Of a stretch of DNA of 64,000 bases, positions 23,701 to 34,527 are shown piece by piece. How positions within the stretch are numbered: the stretch's first letter is position 1; each line of letters begins with the position of its first letter. The stretch comes from Ciborinia camelliae. Lineage: Eukaryota; Ascomycota; Leotiomycetes; Helotiales; Sclerotiniaceae. The translations under genes and the position numbers were made by a program. The notes below the pieces were generated by a model. The model ran no database searches. It had not been told where the DNA came from and worked only from the letters and a program-made list of their open reading frames with translations. The DNA lies in the NCBI GenBank assembly GCA_025890175.1, contig JANPYM010000016.1, positions 659,036 to 723,035 of the forward strand. The letters are read 5' to 3'.

Positions 23701-24899
23701 ATTTGAAAGTAGCCATATACTTAGGTCAGCTGGCAGATCGACCAAGAAGCGCAATTCTTCCGTGATTTCTCGGAGGGTATTGCGCGTACAAACACAGGCC
23801 CTGAGTCTATTGGGACAGAACCTGATGCTCTTTTTAGTATCACTGAAGAAACCCGGCTTCTGGTTGAGATTAGAGATATCCGTGACGAGTTAGGGATCCT
23901 GCGTATGGTTCTTAGTGATCAACTCAAACCAATAGAGGAATTTGCTGAGGTAATAGCTGATGCTGCTAAGGGCATGGCGGTTCCAATCCGGACAGAAGGG
24001 AACGCCTTAGATACAGTGATAAAAAGTCATTTGTATCGAATTGACAAAATGGAAATGCTTGCCAAAAAGACCTATCAATCAGTGAGTATACTCGCCCCCT
24101 AGCTACAAATCCATACTAACCATACTAGCTAAACCATCTTTTAGATTTGAAACAAAAACAAGCCAATGCGTCTGAGGCACTTTCCTCACGCAAGCAGATG
24201 GAGATCTCGAGCCGACAGGCTGAAGCAGCAAGAGTCCTTGCTGAAAATGGTCTGGAGCAGACCGTTCGTGCGAATGAGCAAGCTAAAGAAAGTATTCGAC
24301 AAGGAAAGACTGTTCTAGTGTTCACGGTTGTCACGATTATCTTTGTAAGCTTCTCTTCAATATATGACTGACCATCCGACGAAAAGGACATGCTTTGACT
24401 TATATATCGCAGCTTCCGTTATCCTTCATGGCGGCATTCTTTGCCATCAATATTGAAGCGTTCCCTTTCGATGACAATGGAAAGCTTCCATTAGATTATG
24501 TGTTGAAGTACATGCGTAAGAATATACCCCCATTTCATATCCATGATCCATGTTTTAATCTTTCATATCCAATACCAGCTAACGAACTTATGTTCTCGTA
24601 TAGTAAGCATATCCGGTGCTATATCCGTTCCCTTTGTCCTCGTAGCTCTAAATCAAGATCGAATTGCCGCCTTTTTCAATAAATACGGAGATAGAATTCC
24701 TTGGAAATTGGCATCTGTACTTCTCGGTGCGGTAATTATGATTTCGGTACTCTGGACCCAAGATCTAGCATCCGGAATAAAGGCTGCGGTGACAGCTTTC
24801 CTTATTATTATAATTACTGTGGCTTTTGCTGCTCCGGTCATTTATAACAAGTTTTCGTCAATGGGAAGAGTCAACAATGGGAATGATATCAGCGGTTAG
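20712..24899 (+). CDS. Ankyrin-repeat CorA-like membrane protein, 1141 aa, nine exons
   Basis: Proposed exons: 20712-21689, 21752-21766, 21868-22026, 22113-22716, 22976-23673, 23725-24081, 24129-24344, 24413-24515 and 24604-24899; all phases agree. Residues about 40-230 hold five or six ankyrin repeats (DGTALHISVQNQDRNMTQLL, DGKKPLYMASESGKLGLVEL, and so on). Then come signatures of the fungal ankyrin/CorA-like family: FRWYHLPANNIEWVE, PFLHFETYDGY, RRTLDQYFYTHL, DQVVYRYT, MFMVDQLWLWVLND joined to DTVISCCPQRW. The C-terminus has a coiled-coil segment (LNHLLDLKQKQANASEA) and the membrane segment VFTVVTIIFLPLSFMAAFFA, followed by three more hydrophobic stretches. The magnesium-channel GMN motif is absent (AIN in its place), so Mg2+ transport should not be assumed. 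Exon 2 is a 15-nt micro-exon. The exon 3 start and the exon 4 acceptor (22113) are the least certain joins. Confidence 0.82.
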
Positions 24900-25431
24900 T
24901 GCGACAAGGTCCTCGGGGTGACCGCAATGAAGCCAACTCTTCAAGATTGAATTCATTAAGGATGTTTCTCTTTGGGACATCCGTGAGACTATCCCACAGG
25001 CGCAACTGAGGTGTACATGCTTTGGGGTGGTACTTCGGGCTGCCCAGAATATTCAATAGTCCGGAAATTAGATCTGAAAGCTTTCAATATTCAAAAAGCT
25101 ATATACTATTTTGTAAATATATCTTGAAATATCTTAAAAAAGTTCAAGATATATTATATTCACTGTATAACTCAGATTACAGATAAATATATGGGATGGT
25201 ATCAGTATATTAAACGATTACATTGTTGAATTGAGGCCAGATTATTGGGAATCATATTCGGGACCAAGCTCTTATTTCCACTTGTAATATTCATGCAGGG
25301 TGTTCATCTATAGAGTTGTCACTGCATCTTTCAATGCCATACTACTGTAACTGCTTATTGTTGATGTCCATCAACATCGAGAACTTTATATTATGAGGTC
25401 CAGATCCAAACTGAATAAGTACGATTTTTTA
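24900..25431. other. Spacer between convergent 3' ends
   Basis: AT-rich 3' flanks of the ankyrin-CorA gene (+) and FIG1 (-). The stretch 25086-25160 has repeated aatatatcttgaaatatc-type sequence that can fold. No gene is seen. Confidence 0.6.
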
Positions 25432-26464
25432 TCATCCATCAAATGTCTCTGCCAGAGCTCTGATACTCAGAATCTCAAGCCAGAACAAAATGGTAGCAAA
25501 ACTTTCTACAAAGACACTACCCCAGCCCAGAACCATGGCAGCTGGCCCCACAACAGCTTTGATCGTTTTATAAGAGAGGCTCCGCACCATCGATGCCCCT
25601 ACGGCACTAGCAATATGTTGCCACAAAGCCGACACAAACATGAGCAAGGAAGCTATAGCGCTTACAAGCAGCCCCAGTTGTGATACACGTAGAGATGGAA
25701 AAGGCCTTACTTCCCGTGTCTCGCCATCATTGTCTTCCTCCTCGTGCCAATCTGGAAACGTAGAAAGACAAAAGACACAAATTGATATCAGTGGGATAGA
25801 AGCAAGCCTGTTTTGCAAATGCCAATTAGAACTTGAGATTGAAGAACCTGCAGTGGAAACTTGCCATAGGCCAGTAAATGTAGACTGTTCTTGAAACTCT
25901 TTCGCCATCCACACCAAATTCAATGGATCGTTATCCAAAGACTGGGATCTCCTAATGATATTTGCCAGCGCGGTAGCACTATGTACACAGATCCAAGTAC
26001 CGGAGGAATCTTCCATGCAGAACCCCAAAAATCCCACCCGAACTTGTAAGGCCGTTGTGGCGTTGATGCCACCTAGGCTCACGATGTCGAAGAACGTAGT
26101 TGAGATGTTTGGATTGATTTGCGATGAATCACTGTGGGGAGCTGAGGATACATCGGAGTAGGAGAGGGAAAGTAGATAAACACCAGAGAGTGAAATGCTG
26201 GTACAACCAGCTACGAGGATAGCTAGGATTGACGGGTACTCGTTAATTCAACCCCGCCAGAACACTCCAGTAAGGGGAAAGGAAGAATGCAGTAAAATCA
26301 TACAAATGAATACAATGGAGATGACCATCAAAATCATGAGTATATATTTGGACGGCACAGATACTGGTCGTAGTTGTAAAATTGAATTAGCCAAGAGGTA
26401 GCTCCTGTTAGATGATTACTCGCCAATACTTACGTAGCGCGCGCAACGGCCCATTCCATGTCAT
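25432..26464 (-). CDS. FIG1: FIG1 family claudin-like membrane protein, 293 aa
   Basis: Three exons on the minus strand: 26464-26434, 26363-26304 and 26222-25432, with introns of 70 and 81 nt. The N-terminus MTWNGPLRALLSVPSKY leads into transmembrane segment 1 (ILMILMVISIVFISILVAGC). Next come SGVYLLSLSYSD and the claudin-superfamily signature G-F-L-G-F-C with a second Cys ten residues later (about residues 94-109). Further hydrophobic segments lie near residues 165-185, 215-235 and 260-285, giving four membrane passes. Fig1 proteins (PF12351) act in the fungal low-affinity calcium uptake system, in pheromone-induced membrane fusion and in sexual development at the plasma membrane. An acidic insert (EEEDNDGETREV) separates transmembrane segments 2 and 3. 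An alternative first intron of 29 nt was rejected as too short. Confidence 0.85.
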
Positions 26465-28002
26465 ATTTGCTTACTTCAGTTCCAAAGATTATATATACGT
26501 GTATTTTTTGTTGAAGAAAATATCAAGGACTCGTGAATATAACGAGGCAAAGGTGGTGTGTAGGTAAGTGGGAAAGTGGGAGTGATGAAGCGCCTTTGAT
26601 CTTTGATCGTGTAAAGGTGTAACTGGCCGGCTAAATTGCAATGCAATGCCAGGGTCCTTAACAACACCCAATCAATTATACAATCCATCAATATTTTACA
26701 CCGATATGAGAGTCTTCTTTCCCCGCTAATTCTGCCAAGCCTGTTCCCTTGGCTAGATAGGGACGGTGGGAATGTATAATCACAAAATAATATCAATAAC
26801 TACCTAATTAGATATAAAAGATTCCTAGTAGTTCCCTCAAAAATAATTCATAACCTTTCTTAGACATCCACTCCATCCACCATCCCCCATCCCACCAAAC
26901 CAACAAAAGAATGCATCTCACCCATATATCAAAGTCAAATTCTTCAAATTTCAGATCCCACATCCCCAAACCATCAACACCGCTATTAAATACCATACCA
27001 TCTCATCTCATCTCTATACTTACCTACCTAGATATCTACAAAGTCCCAATCCCACTCGTCTCACTCACAGCCAGAAATACATACACACACAAAGACTCTC
27101 TCCCCTCCCTCTCCCTCTCCCTTTCCCCCAACCCATAAAAAAATAGCACACTTCCACTTCCACTTCCACTTCCACCTCCTATAAACTTACACCTTCACCT
27201 CCTAGCATACAAAAGAAAAAAGCAACAACAAACAAAAGGATACAGTACAAGTAAGCGAGGAACCAAACCACTTGACACACCTGGGCGTTCGTAAACATAT
27301 CCAAATGTAAAAGGGTAAAGTTTTAGGAGGAAGAAAATGTAATATAGCATAGCTGCTACTAACATACAAGTAGGGGGCTGGACTATTGAGGGAGATTTCC
27401 ACTAAGAAAAATGAAAGGCAAGAATCCAAGGCTCTATTCGAGCTGAGATTATATGATGTTTGTTATGGAATACTTGCCATTCTGAATCGTATTAATTTTT
27501 TAGAGGCGAAGTATTCATTGGATTTGTGTTTCAAATGGTCAAATGTTCTTCATTATTACTACTACTGCTGCGGCTCTGCTGCTGCTTTTCTCCATCTTTC
27601 CCTCTCCAAAATCGGAAATTGTTAACTACAGCTACTCTATACACAATTTCTCGGAAACTGTCTTCTCCCCTCATCTTATAGTACTGTGTTAAAAGCATTT
27701 CGTATCGTATCGTATCGTGTGGCGGTTCTCATAAAATCGTATTCTCGTATCTCATCGTATCGTATTGTATTGTATTGCATCTCTCATAACCATCGCACCT
27801 TATCGAAACATCATATGTATCTCGGCTTCTGCTATGTCCATTCGTAATTGTAAAGTCGAATATCATTTGTTCGTCAATATCCCCATGGTAATCTCGGACC
27901 CCCCCAAAAGCTGAAATAGTATATTTGTACTCCAATATGTCAATCAAGGAATCCTTGTTCTTGATACATCCAAGGTTTTGATCCATAAACTAGGTAGAAT
28001 GA
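26465..28002. other. FIG1 promoter and downstream flank of the WCGRF gene
   Basis: Positions 26465-27200 are the FIG1 5' flank, rich in cccatc/tctcc-type pyrimidine stretches on the plus strand. From 27690 to 27785 there is a CGTAT/TCGTA pentamer array. No gene is evident; the short frames (27386-27625 +, 27729-27986 -) lack any recognisable feature. Confidence 0.5.
27696..27780. repeat. CGTAT pentanucleotide repeat, degenerate
   Basis: Two clusters of tandem CGTAT (ttcgtatcgtatcgtatcgt and tcatcgtatcgtattgtatt) separated by about 25 nt. The drift from CGTAT to TGTAT is consistent with C-to-T decay. Confidence 0.8.
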
Positions 28003-29844
28003 TTAGTGATCCTCGACTGCACTTCTACCACCTCTCCTAAGCCCAAATGCGCTTCGCTTTCCCATTCCGGTTCCTCTTCCATTCGTGCCATTTTTGTTTC
28101 CAGTGACACCATCACTAATGGCTCTTCCCATTCTTCCAAAGAATCCCTTGTCATCAGGATCATTCTTAGGCATCAAAGCTTTATTCTTTATCGCCGTCGC
28201 GTATTGAATTTGCCATTCTCTAAGACTCTTTTTAGCTGGGCTCGTACAACACAATGATGCGAGAAACACCATAACTTTCTGGGCTCTTTTATCAAAATCC
28301 TCAAGGAAAATTGAGGGGGTTGAAAAATTGAGAACGGTCTTGTATGATTTTGCTGGTGTCTTCTTGCGGGATTTCTCTAGAAGTGGAGCAGGCGAATCGG
28401 CCTTCGACAGGGAACTAGTTTCTCGCAGTGTTTTACCACCGCGCCTGTAGTGAGCGGATAGTTTTTCACGCTTGATGTCACTGTCTCGTGGAACAGGAAG
28501 CGGATTGAGGACACAAGCTTCGAAATCTTCGCTCTGATACCTGTCAGATACAGCTTGGAATCTACCGCACCAGTAAGCTGAAGGTTGGGCAGTATGGACC
28601 TGGAGAGTATTTGTTGTAAATTCTGGGATTGGGGAGTATTTTGTTGTCGAAATAGTCGGCTCCGCAGCACGATTAGGATTCGAGGTTGAGCGGTTGCTAT
28701 TCAGCCATTGAATAGAAGATGAGTTCTTGAGTGTTGAGAAAACACCAAATGTCTTTGATTTGGGAAGAGAAGCTGACTCGAGTTTTGGCTCTGGGGTCAT
28801 AACGGGCATTTGAAAATTGATCCGGTAAGGTCCCGGAGGAGATGTCCTACCGGGGTGAATTTGTGGCAGTCCCCAAACCGGTGAAATATGTCTTCGTCTT
28901 GTCTTGCTTTCCTCTCCCTTCTCTATAGCTATTCTCATGGGAGAACTCAGATGGCGACGACTGGGGGGTCTAGATCTAGATCCTAATGTTGGACTTGGAA
29001 TCTTCGAGAAGTCACGCTCTTTGTTTATTTGATTTTTTGAACGTGGCTGGCTGATGTCAGTACTAGACGCAGATGCTGTCAAGTCAGAGCTAGCAACGGT
29101 TGGATTGCTATAGAGAGGATGCGGGTAGTAATTGTTTGCATTTGCAGATCCACGACGACCGTGCAAAACTCTTTCGTGCAATTCACTTCTTGGAGCAAAC
29201 GGGACTGGCGGGACGTTTTCATTGGAGATTGATATGCTGCTGATGTTTGGAGATGAAGCTGAATATGGTAGATTTCCAAACTGGCTGCGTCTCGACGAAG
29301 CTGGAGCTGAGGCTTTCTCAGGAGAGGTGCGTAAGGACTCTTTAGCCGGACCTGGTGAGTTTGGGTGGGCCTTGCGTGCAGTAGAAGCTGTGGTTTGTTT
29401 GTTGTGTTGAGAACGCGAGGATGGACCAAAGGTAGAACGATCTGGGGAAGAGAGGCCTTTTGTATTATTTAATCGGGTACGTGAGGCACGAACTGGACCT
29501 GGTGAAGCGCCAATGTTGGTACGCGAGGATGAAGCCCGGCCCCCAGTTTTATTTCCAAGAATGGTGCTTGATGATGAGACAGGACCTGGTGAATTGCCAA
29601 CATAGGTACGGGAGGATGTCACTGGGCCAGGTAAGTTGCTAACCTTACGAGGAGAGGGAGCTGTGCCACACGAGATTGGAGAATCGCGAACAGGGCGCCT
29701 GACAAGACCTGGGAAACCTTCAACTGGCCATTGTGTATTTGCGCCAATGATTGGTCGCTCGTATGTGTAAATATATCCGTCTGTTGGACTATAAGGGCCA
29801 TCGCCGTCTCTCCTGAAAATCGGGTGACAATTGGGATTGTTCAT
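28003..29844 (-). CDS. Disordered protein with conserved fungal YWCGRF motif, 613 aa
   Basis: A single long exon; the first ATG (MNNPNCHPIFRRDGDGPY) is at 29844, and codons upstream are open but have no ATG. The N-terminal two thirds is Ser/Pro/Arg-rich and predicted disordered. It includes degenerate 14-residue repeats of the form SPGPVxSSRTxxGN at about residues 70-130. A compact C-terminal region starts with SAYWCGRFQAVSDRY and ends with a helix pair around RAQKVMVFLASLCCTSPAKK and SLREWQIQYATAIKN. I recall this YWCGRF plus C-terminal pair as a recurring pattern in uncharacterised Pezizomycotina proteins; no function is known to me. The many S/T-P sites suggest phosphorylation. Possible extra 5' exons cannot be excluded because TTG|GTAGAG lies just upstream. 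Confidence 0.75.
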   Translation of the reverse strand: MNNPNCHPIFRRDGDGPYSPTDGYIYTYERPIIGANTQWPVEGFPGLVRRPVRDSPISCGTAPSPRKVSNLPGPVTSSRTYVGNSPGPVSSSSTILGNKTGGRASSSRTNIGASPGPVRASRTRLNNTKGLSSPDRSTFGPSSRSQHNKQTTASTARKAHPNSPGPAKESLRTSPEKASAPASSRRSQFGNLPYSASSPNISSISISNENVPPVPFAPRSELHERVLHGRRGSANANNYYPHPLYSNPTVASSDLTASASSTDISQPRSKNQINKERDFSKIPSPTLGSRSRPPSRRHLSSPMRIAIEKGEESKTRRRHISPVWGLPQIHPGRTSPPGPYRINFQMPVMTPEPKLESASLPKSKTFGVFSTLKNSSSIQWLNSNRSTSNPNRAAEPTISTTKYSPIPEFTTNTLQVHTAQPSAYWCGRFQAVSDRYQSEDFEACVLNPLPVPRDSDIKREKLSAHYRRGGKTLRETSSLSKADSPAPLLEKSRKKTPAKSYKTVLNFSTPSIFLEDFDKRAQKVMVFLASLCCTSPAKKSLREWQIQYATAIKNKALMPKNDPDDKGFFGRMGRAISDGVTGNKNGTNGRGTGMGKRSAFGLRRGGRSAVEDH

Positions 29845-30966
29845 GTTTGCTAATTTGCTCTCTACCAACGATAGAAACGATTAGCATATAATTTTCGAGA
29901 GGTGCATTGCGTGATAAGGAATTGTCTCGCCACTCTTGAAGTCGCGTAGAAGCCAATCCTAGAAGTGTTTGCCGATTTATGAAGCCAGAGAAAAAGCGAC
30001 CATAGATCCAGACCAAATTGAAGAAAAGGCCATGAATGACTATGCAGGTTGTGTTTCGAAATCTTGCTTCTTTGGTATCGATCTTCTTAAAACAAATGAA
30101 AAGAAGGAAATCTCGATCTTACCCTACCACACTTCTGCGTTTTCCTCCAGCTTCAAGATATTGAAGATCTTTTAGAGCCTCTTCAATTTGACCTCAAGTC
30201 GTACTCCAGGATGTGGCTTTGTTTTGGACAAGCAAACAACAATTGAAGATGGAAGCGGGGAGTAAATAACAGAGGTGGGAAAAATTCAAAGGTTCTTGTG
30301 AACCTTGCCAGGTGAATATATTTTTTTCAAAAGAAGTTACCATATCCTTATCCTCGTCGTTGCCTGACGCCGAGACATATGTGATTGGAAAAACTTGATT
30401 TCAAAAATTTGATGATATTCATGGAACATTGAATAGTTCTTTCATCAGAGAGATTAGAAAACATAGACTATCGTTGGAAAGACTGGTTAAAATGAAATGA
30501 GATGGGAAGGAACCATTGGATTTGAATTGCATCAGGGTGCAAATTATTCAAGTCCAAATCTTTCACCCCACCCACACAGGAAAGAGTGTGGCAAGAGAGA
30601 GAGGAGAGGGGGAAGGAGCCTTTTGAATGTGGCTGCCATATATTACATTGACAGTGAATTTACCAGTATAATATGTACCTACACCTACCTACCAACTACC
30701 CAGTTATCTTTCACCCACCTCGGAAATTACATTTATTCGAGGGATACAACCATCATCTGAAACAATTGGAATACTTGAATGAAACTTGAAGGATAATTTG
30801 AGGAATTTTGCTAGAGAGTATGTACCAGGTACCTAAGTACTAGGTAGGTAATGTATATATTGAGGGCGTCACCAATCCTACTAGGTCATTATGTCCTTGA
30901 CACTTAGAACTCATCCTTTTGACGTAATCATTATTGAATTTGGTGGTCTGTTATCCTATTAGCAAG
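29845..30966. other. Promoter of the WCGRF gene and 3' flank of the TANGO2 gene
   Basis: No coding frame with recognisable content. It contains a short purine-rich run (30591-30616) and a TACCTACC/GGTAGGTA pair (30676-30695, 30841-30850). Confidence 0.55.
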
Positions 30967-32067
30967 CTACAGCACTGCATGCGGGTATACTTCATTTCCC
31001 TTACTTTCCCCATTCCATCCCTCAATATTGAACTCAAACTTCATATCAGCTCGACCTCTTTCTATTGGATTGCCTTCTTCATCAAACAATGAACGCTCTA
31101 GAAACGTAACATGCCCTTCCCAATCTATGAGGATGATGGTTTGCCTCTGGGTACCATAAACGCCAGATATAACATTATTGTTTTCGGGTGTTGGTCTTTG
31201 CTCCTCTTTTTCTCTAATCTGTTCCTCATTCAATTCGCCCCCCGAATCTTCGTATGATGATGATGCCTTTCTGACAGCAGCTGCAATTTCATCTGCATTT
31301 GGAATTTCTGAAGGTGGAGTTGCATGTCCGATTGTAGGTATGAAGATTGATTTTCGAAGCTGATAGATGTACTCCTCAAAATCTTGGCTATCATCTTGCT
31401 TCGGAAGTGTATCAATATCCAGAATGGCATACAATTTCTTCACAAGCTCCTCTTCTCCAAGGCCATTTCGTACCACTTCTTCTACAGCCTCCAATACCTT
31501 TTCCTTGCCAGACTTAACCTTGGGCCATGTTATTGGGTCATCGTACGAAGTGTTGCTTAAGCCATAGACCTCCCCTCTTCTGGCAGCAACCCATGGCACG
31601 TCATCTGGAGTTCCACTTCTATTTGAAATGATTGCCAGAGGCTCCATTTGATCATCAGAGGATCTCTCTTTTCGCAATTTCCCGCATACCAACGAGAACC
31701 CGCCGACACCTTTCACTCCCTCGCCACCCAACAGCCTGTGTACAAATTGTTCGGTGGTTTCATCGTGTTCTGCTGTTAACCAAGCCGTGACCATACCACC
31801 TCTACTCCTCGTCCCTTGGACAGGATGATCCTTATCGTGGGTGTCTGTTTCGCGATAATTCGTAAGAACTGCAAAATTTCCAGTTTTCGTAATCCCTAAC
31901 CATGTTCCTTGCTCGGCGCGTTGTAGGTCTCGACTTGATAGTATTTCTTGATGATGAGAAGACCACCAGTGTGGTTTACTGGTCGGCCGAAGGATGAATT
32001 CATCTCGATTATCAAGAATAATAAGTGCATAGGAAGGATGCGCCGTAGTTGCCAAGACGATACACAT
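30967..32067 (-). CDS. TANGO2/NRDE-domain protein, 366 aa
   Basis: A single exon. The start MCIVLATTAHPSYALI at 32067 is chosen because this family begins with Met-Cys. The frame extends upstream through a (CA)n-encoded THAHTHTQT stretch that is more likely leader. Residues 17-22 contain the defining NRDE motif (LDNRDEF), followed by PHWWSS and GTWLGITKTGNFAVLTNYRE, all typical of TANGO2 (PF05742). A conserved YGLSNTSYDDPITWPKVKSG block and a C-terminal GTQRQTIILIDWEGHVTFLE strand complete the fold. In animals TANGO2 deficiency causes metabolic crises, with proposed roles in haem or lipid handling and Golgi organisation. The fungal role is not established. An acidic insert lies between the core and the last strands. 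Confidence 0.9.
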   Translation of the reverse strand: MCIVLATTAHPSYALIILDNRDEFILRPTSKPHWWSSHHQEILSSRDLQRAEQGTWLGITKTGNFAVLTNYRETDTHDKDHPVQGTRSRGGMVTAWLTAEHDETTEQFVHRLLGGEGVKGVGGFSLVCGKLRKERSSDDQMEPLAIISNRSGTPDDVPWVAARRGEVYGLSNTSYDDPITWPKVKSGKEKVLEAVEEVVRNGLGEEELVKKLYAILDIDTLPKQDDSQDFEEYIYQLRKSIFIPTIGHATPPSEIPNADEIAAAVRKASSSYEDSGGELNEEQIREKEEQRPTPENNNVISGVYGTQRQTIILIDWEGHVTFLERSLFDEEGNPIERGRADMKFEFNIEGWNGESKGNEVYPHAVL

Positions 32068-33301
32068 ACTGGCGGTCGTTATAGATATTATCGGAGGAGT
32101 CTGAGTGTGTGTGTGTGCGTGTGTGTGAATATAAATGATGTTTCCTGTGTGGGTAGTATTGAAGAATGTTGAACGTGGCAGCTGCGATAGTTTAGTCGAG
32201 GAAAGAAATTCCACCTACCAGAAGGCACGACCTCTTTTAGATGAAGTTATGTTATGAAGACTTCTCCAAGAAACTGTTGGGAGTAAATCTCAGCCCATAG
32301 GTATGGCTGCCCATCACAGGTCGATTCATATAGAGATGCAGATAGAATTTCTGGGCGGTTGAACGGGACACGGGAGATTCCAAGGTTAGGTTAGATCGGG
32401 TACCTACCTACCCCATGATCCATCTTAATAAGGTTACCAATATTTTTAGTCATTATTCACGGGCGGCCTAATGGATAACCCCATAGTGGGGATTGATGTC
32501 ACTTCATTACCTACGTACGGTAGGGACGGAGATCTCACTCACTAGGTACTCCGTAGTAGGTATAGGTTAGGTACTATAGGTAGGTAGGCACGGTACAGTA
32601 CAGTAATAGGTACCTCGGCAGGTCGAGTAGGTACAGTAGGTATAATAATAAGGCTGTAACTGTATTTCGTAGCCCTGCATTACCTAGGTAGGTACCTAGG
32701 TAAGGTTATTGCATTCCAATTGCCATCCCTAGATATCAACTGGATATAAAGCTGCATGAATGACAGAAAACAGTGATAACTTCAACATTCAATACCTATC
32801 TAGGTCCGGTAAATAAAGACAGAGGTATGTACGGTACTAATAATAATAAGTAAGTACAAGTTCACAAAGTTCGCCGTTTCATTCAAAGTACCTACCTCCT
32901 CCAGCTACCTAAGAATACCTACCTACCTACCAAGGTAGCCGTCCGTATAATAATAATAAGTTTGTCTCAGTCGGTTTTAGGCTATCAAATATAGGCAGAT
33001 GATACCCCTGTAGCGATAAGAAACAACGCTAAAATCTTCTCACCCCTCCAACCTCAAAGGGAATCCTCCTTGCCTTGTCCTTGTCCTTGTCTCGTATCGT
33101 AGATCATCTTCACCACTCAGCCATCTCTCTCTCCATCTTCATCTTCATCAACCTACACACTCATCTTCTGTACTCCAATACTTTACCCTTTTCACCTACT
33201 ATTAGAATCAAAACCGTGTATTATCTAGTATCTAGTATATCTAGGTAACCTTCTTAAGTTTTCAAGAAAATAACCTGTTTGATGAGCCACGAGAAGTGAT
33301 C
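32068..33301. other. Divergent intergenic region between TANGO2 and TB2/DP1 genes
   Basis: Dominated by ACCT/AGGT blocks with palindromic TACCTAGGTA cores (32400-32420, 32575-32610, 32681-32705, 32889-32935), plus AATAATAATAA triplets at 32837-32850 and 32948-32963. CT-rich stretches at 33080-33190 fit the TB2/DP1 leader. Confidence 0.55.
32101..32136. repeat. (GT)n microsatellite in the TANGO2 leader
   Basis: A gtgtgtgtgtgcgtgtgtgtg tract in which one C interrupts the dinucleotide run. It sits 35-70 nt upstream of the TANGO2 start and is read as His-Thr codons if the upstream frame is used. Confidence 0.85.
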
Positions 33302-34527
33302 ATGTTCGATACATTCGCAAGGCTCTTATCGTAAGTCTACCTACCCCGCCTTGAGGGAAGTTGTTCATCTAAAACAACGATACCATATTCGAATTATATT
33401 TACAATACTAATAAGGTCTTCAGTTCTATTCCAACATTCCTTTTCCCACTTTTCGCATCCTATAAAGCTCTCAAGACCTCGGATCCGGCATTACTGACAC
33501 CATGGCTTATGTATTGGGTGGTTCTTGCGATTGCTTTGTTTGCTGAATCTTGGGTCGGATTCATACTAGTTTGGTTCGCAGACATTTCTTTCTTTTAAAA
33601 TGCATATGCAAAAATCCCATCTAACAACAGATTCTACTTAGGATACCTTTTTATTCCTGGTTTCGGCTCGGCTTCCTTCTTTACCTCATCCTTCCCCAAA
33701 CTCAAGGCGCAAGAGTTCTTTACCAAACATATGTTCATCCATGGCTTCACAATAATGAGCTCGCCATTGACGATTTCATAGCCTCCGCTCACGAACGCGC
33801 GAAAGCGGCAGGTGTCACATATCTCAAGCAAGCCATAGAATTTATCAGACAACAAATCTTTGGCCTTCCACCTAAAGAACCAACACCACCATCAACACCT
33901 TCAACTTATACCTATACACAAAGTCTCATGGCACGCTTCAATTTACCATCTGCTAGACCTTCCTTCCCATCCAATCCTATCGGGGGTGCTACTAGCACTG
34001 CCACCGACTTTTATTCTCTTCTTGCCTCAGCGGTGTCCGCTGCTACTTCACCCAACGCTGCCACTGATGGATCTGAAGGTCGGGACTTGTCGAATAGTGG
34101 AATGTTGATACCTCCCCATGTTTCTGGGAGCGAACGTATAACTTTCATTCAAGCACAACGTGAACGTCTTTCGATTCTTCTATCGGCATTAGATAAAGAA
34201 GCGCAAACATTAGAAAATGAAAAACGTGTACCCAAAAGAATTCCTAGCATGTCATTTGATGGCACTAGCAGCGAAGATGACAACCTTGATCGACCAAAAA
34301 GCTCGATGAGCGGAATGACCTCAAGAAAGAGTGAACTTGATTTCGAAAATATCGATGCAGACAGTGGAACTGAAGAGGTTGGAAAGACAAGAAGAGCTGC
34401 GCAGAGGACATCGAGTGGAAACTGGTTGCCCTGGACATGGGGAGCAAAATCAGCTGCCTCAGCTCCCCCAGCTGACACTTCCCCTGTCCCCGATGATAAA
34501 GGAAAAAGTTCGGGTGTTGATGCATAA
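33302..34527 (+). CDS. TB2/DP1/HVA22 (REEP-like) ER membrane-shaping protein, 354 aa
   Basis: Three exons, 33302-33330, 33424-33573 and 33642-34527, with introns of 93 and 68 nt. Choosing the acceptor at 33423 (CTTCAG) and the one at 33641 (ACTTAG) restores the family sequence; nearer AGs break the frame. The N-terminus MFDTFARLLS is followed by FLFPLFASYKALKTSDPALL, TPWLMYWVVLAIALFAESW, WIPFYSWFRLGFLLYLILPQ and GARVLYQTYVHPWLHNNE, the full TB2/DP1/HVA22 domain with its paired hydrophobic hairpins. Members insert wedge-like into the ER membrane and curve tubules or handle vesicle traffic. Length is about twice that of Yop1, with a Ser-rich tail and a helix (ERITFIQAQRERLSILLSAL), so this is the long paralogue. 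The second intron uses an unusual GTTCGC donor. Confidence 0.9.

Noticed and set aside
26405..26433. 29-nt first intron of FIG1 giving an MEWAVARAT start
   Set aside because: Too short for fungal splicing; a 70-nt intron with a normal branch site gives an equally good N-terminus.
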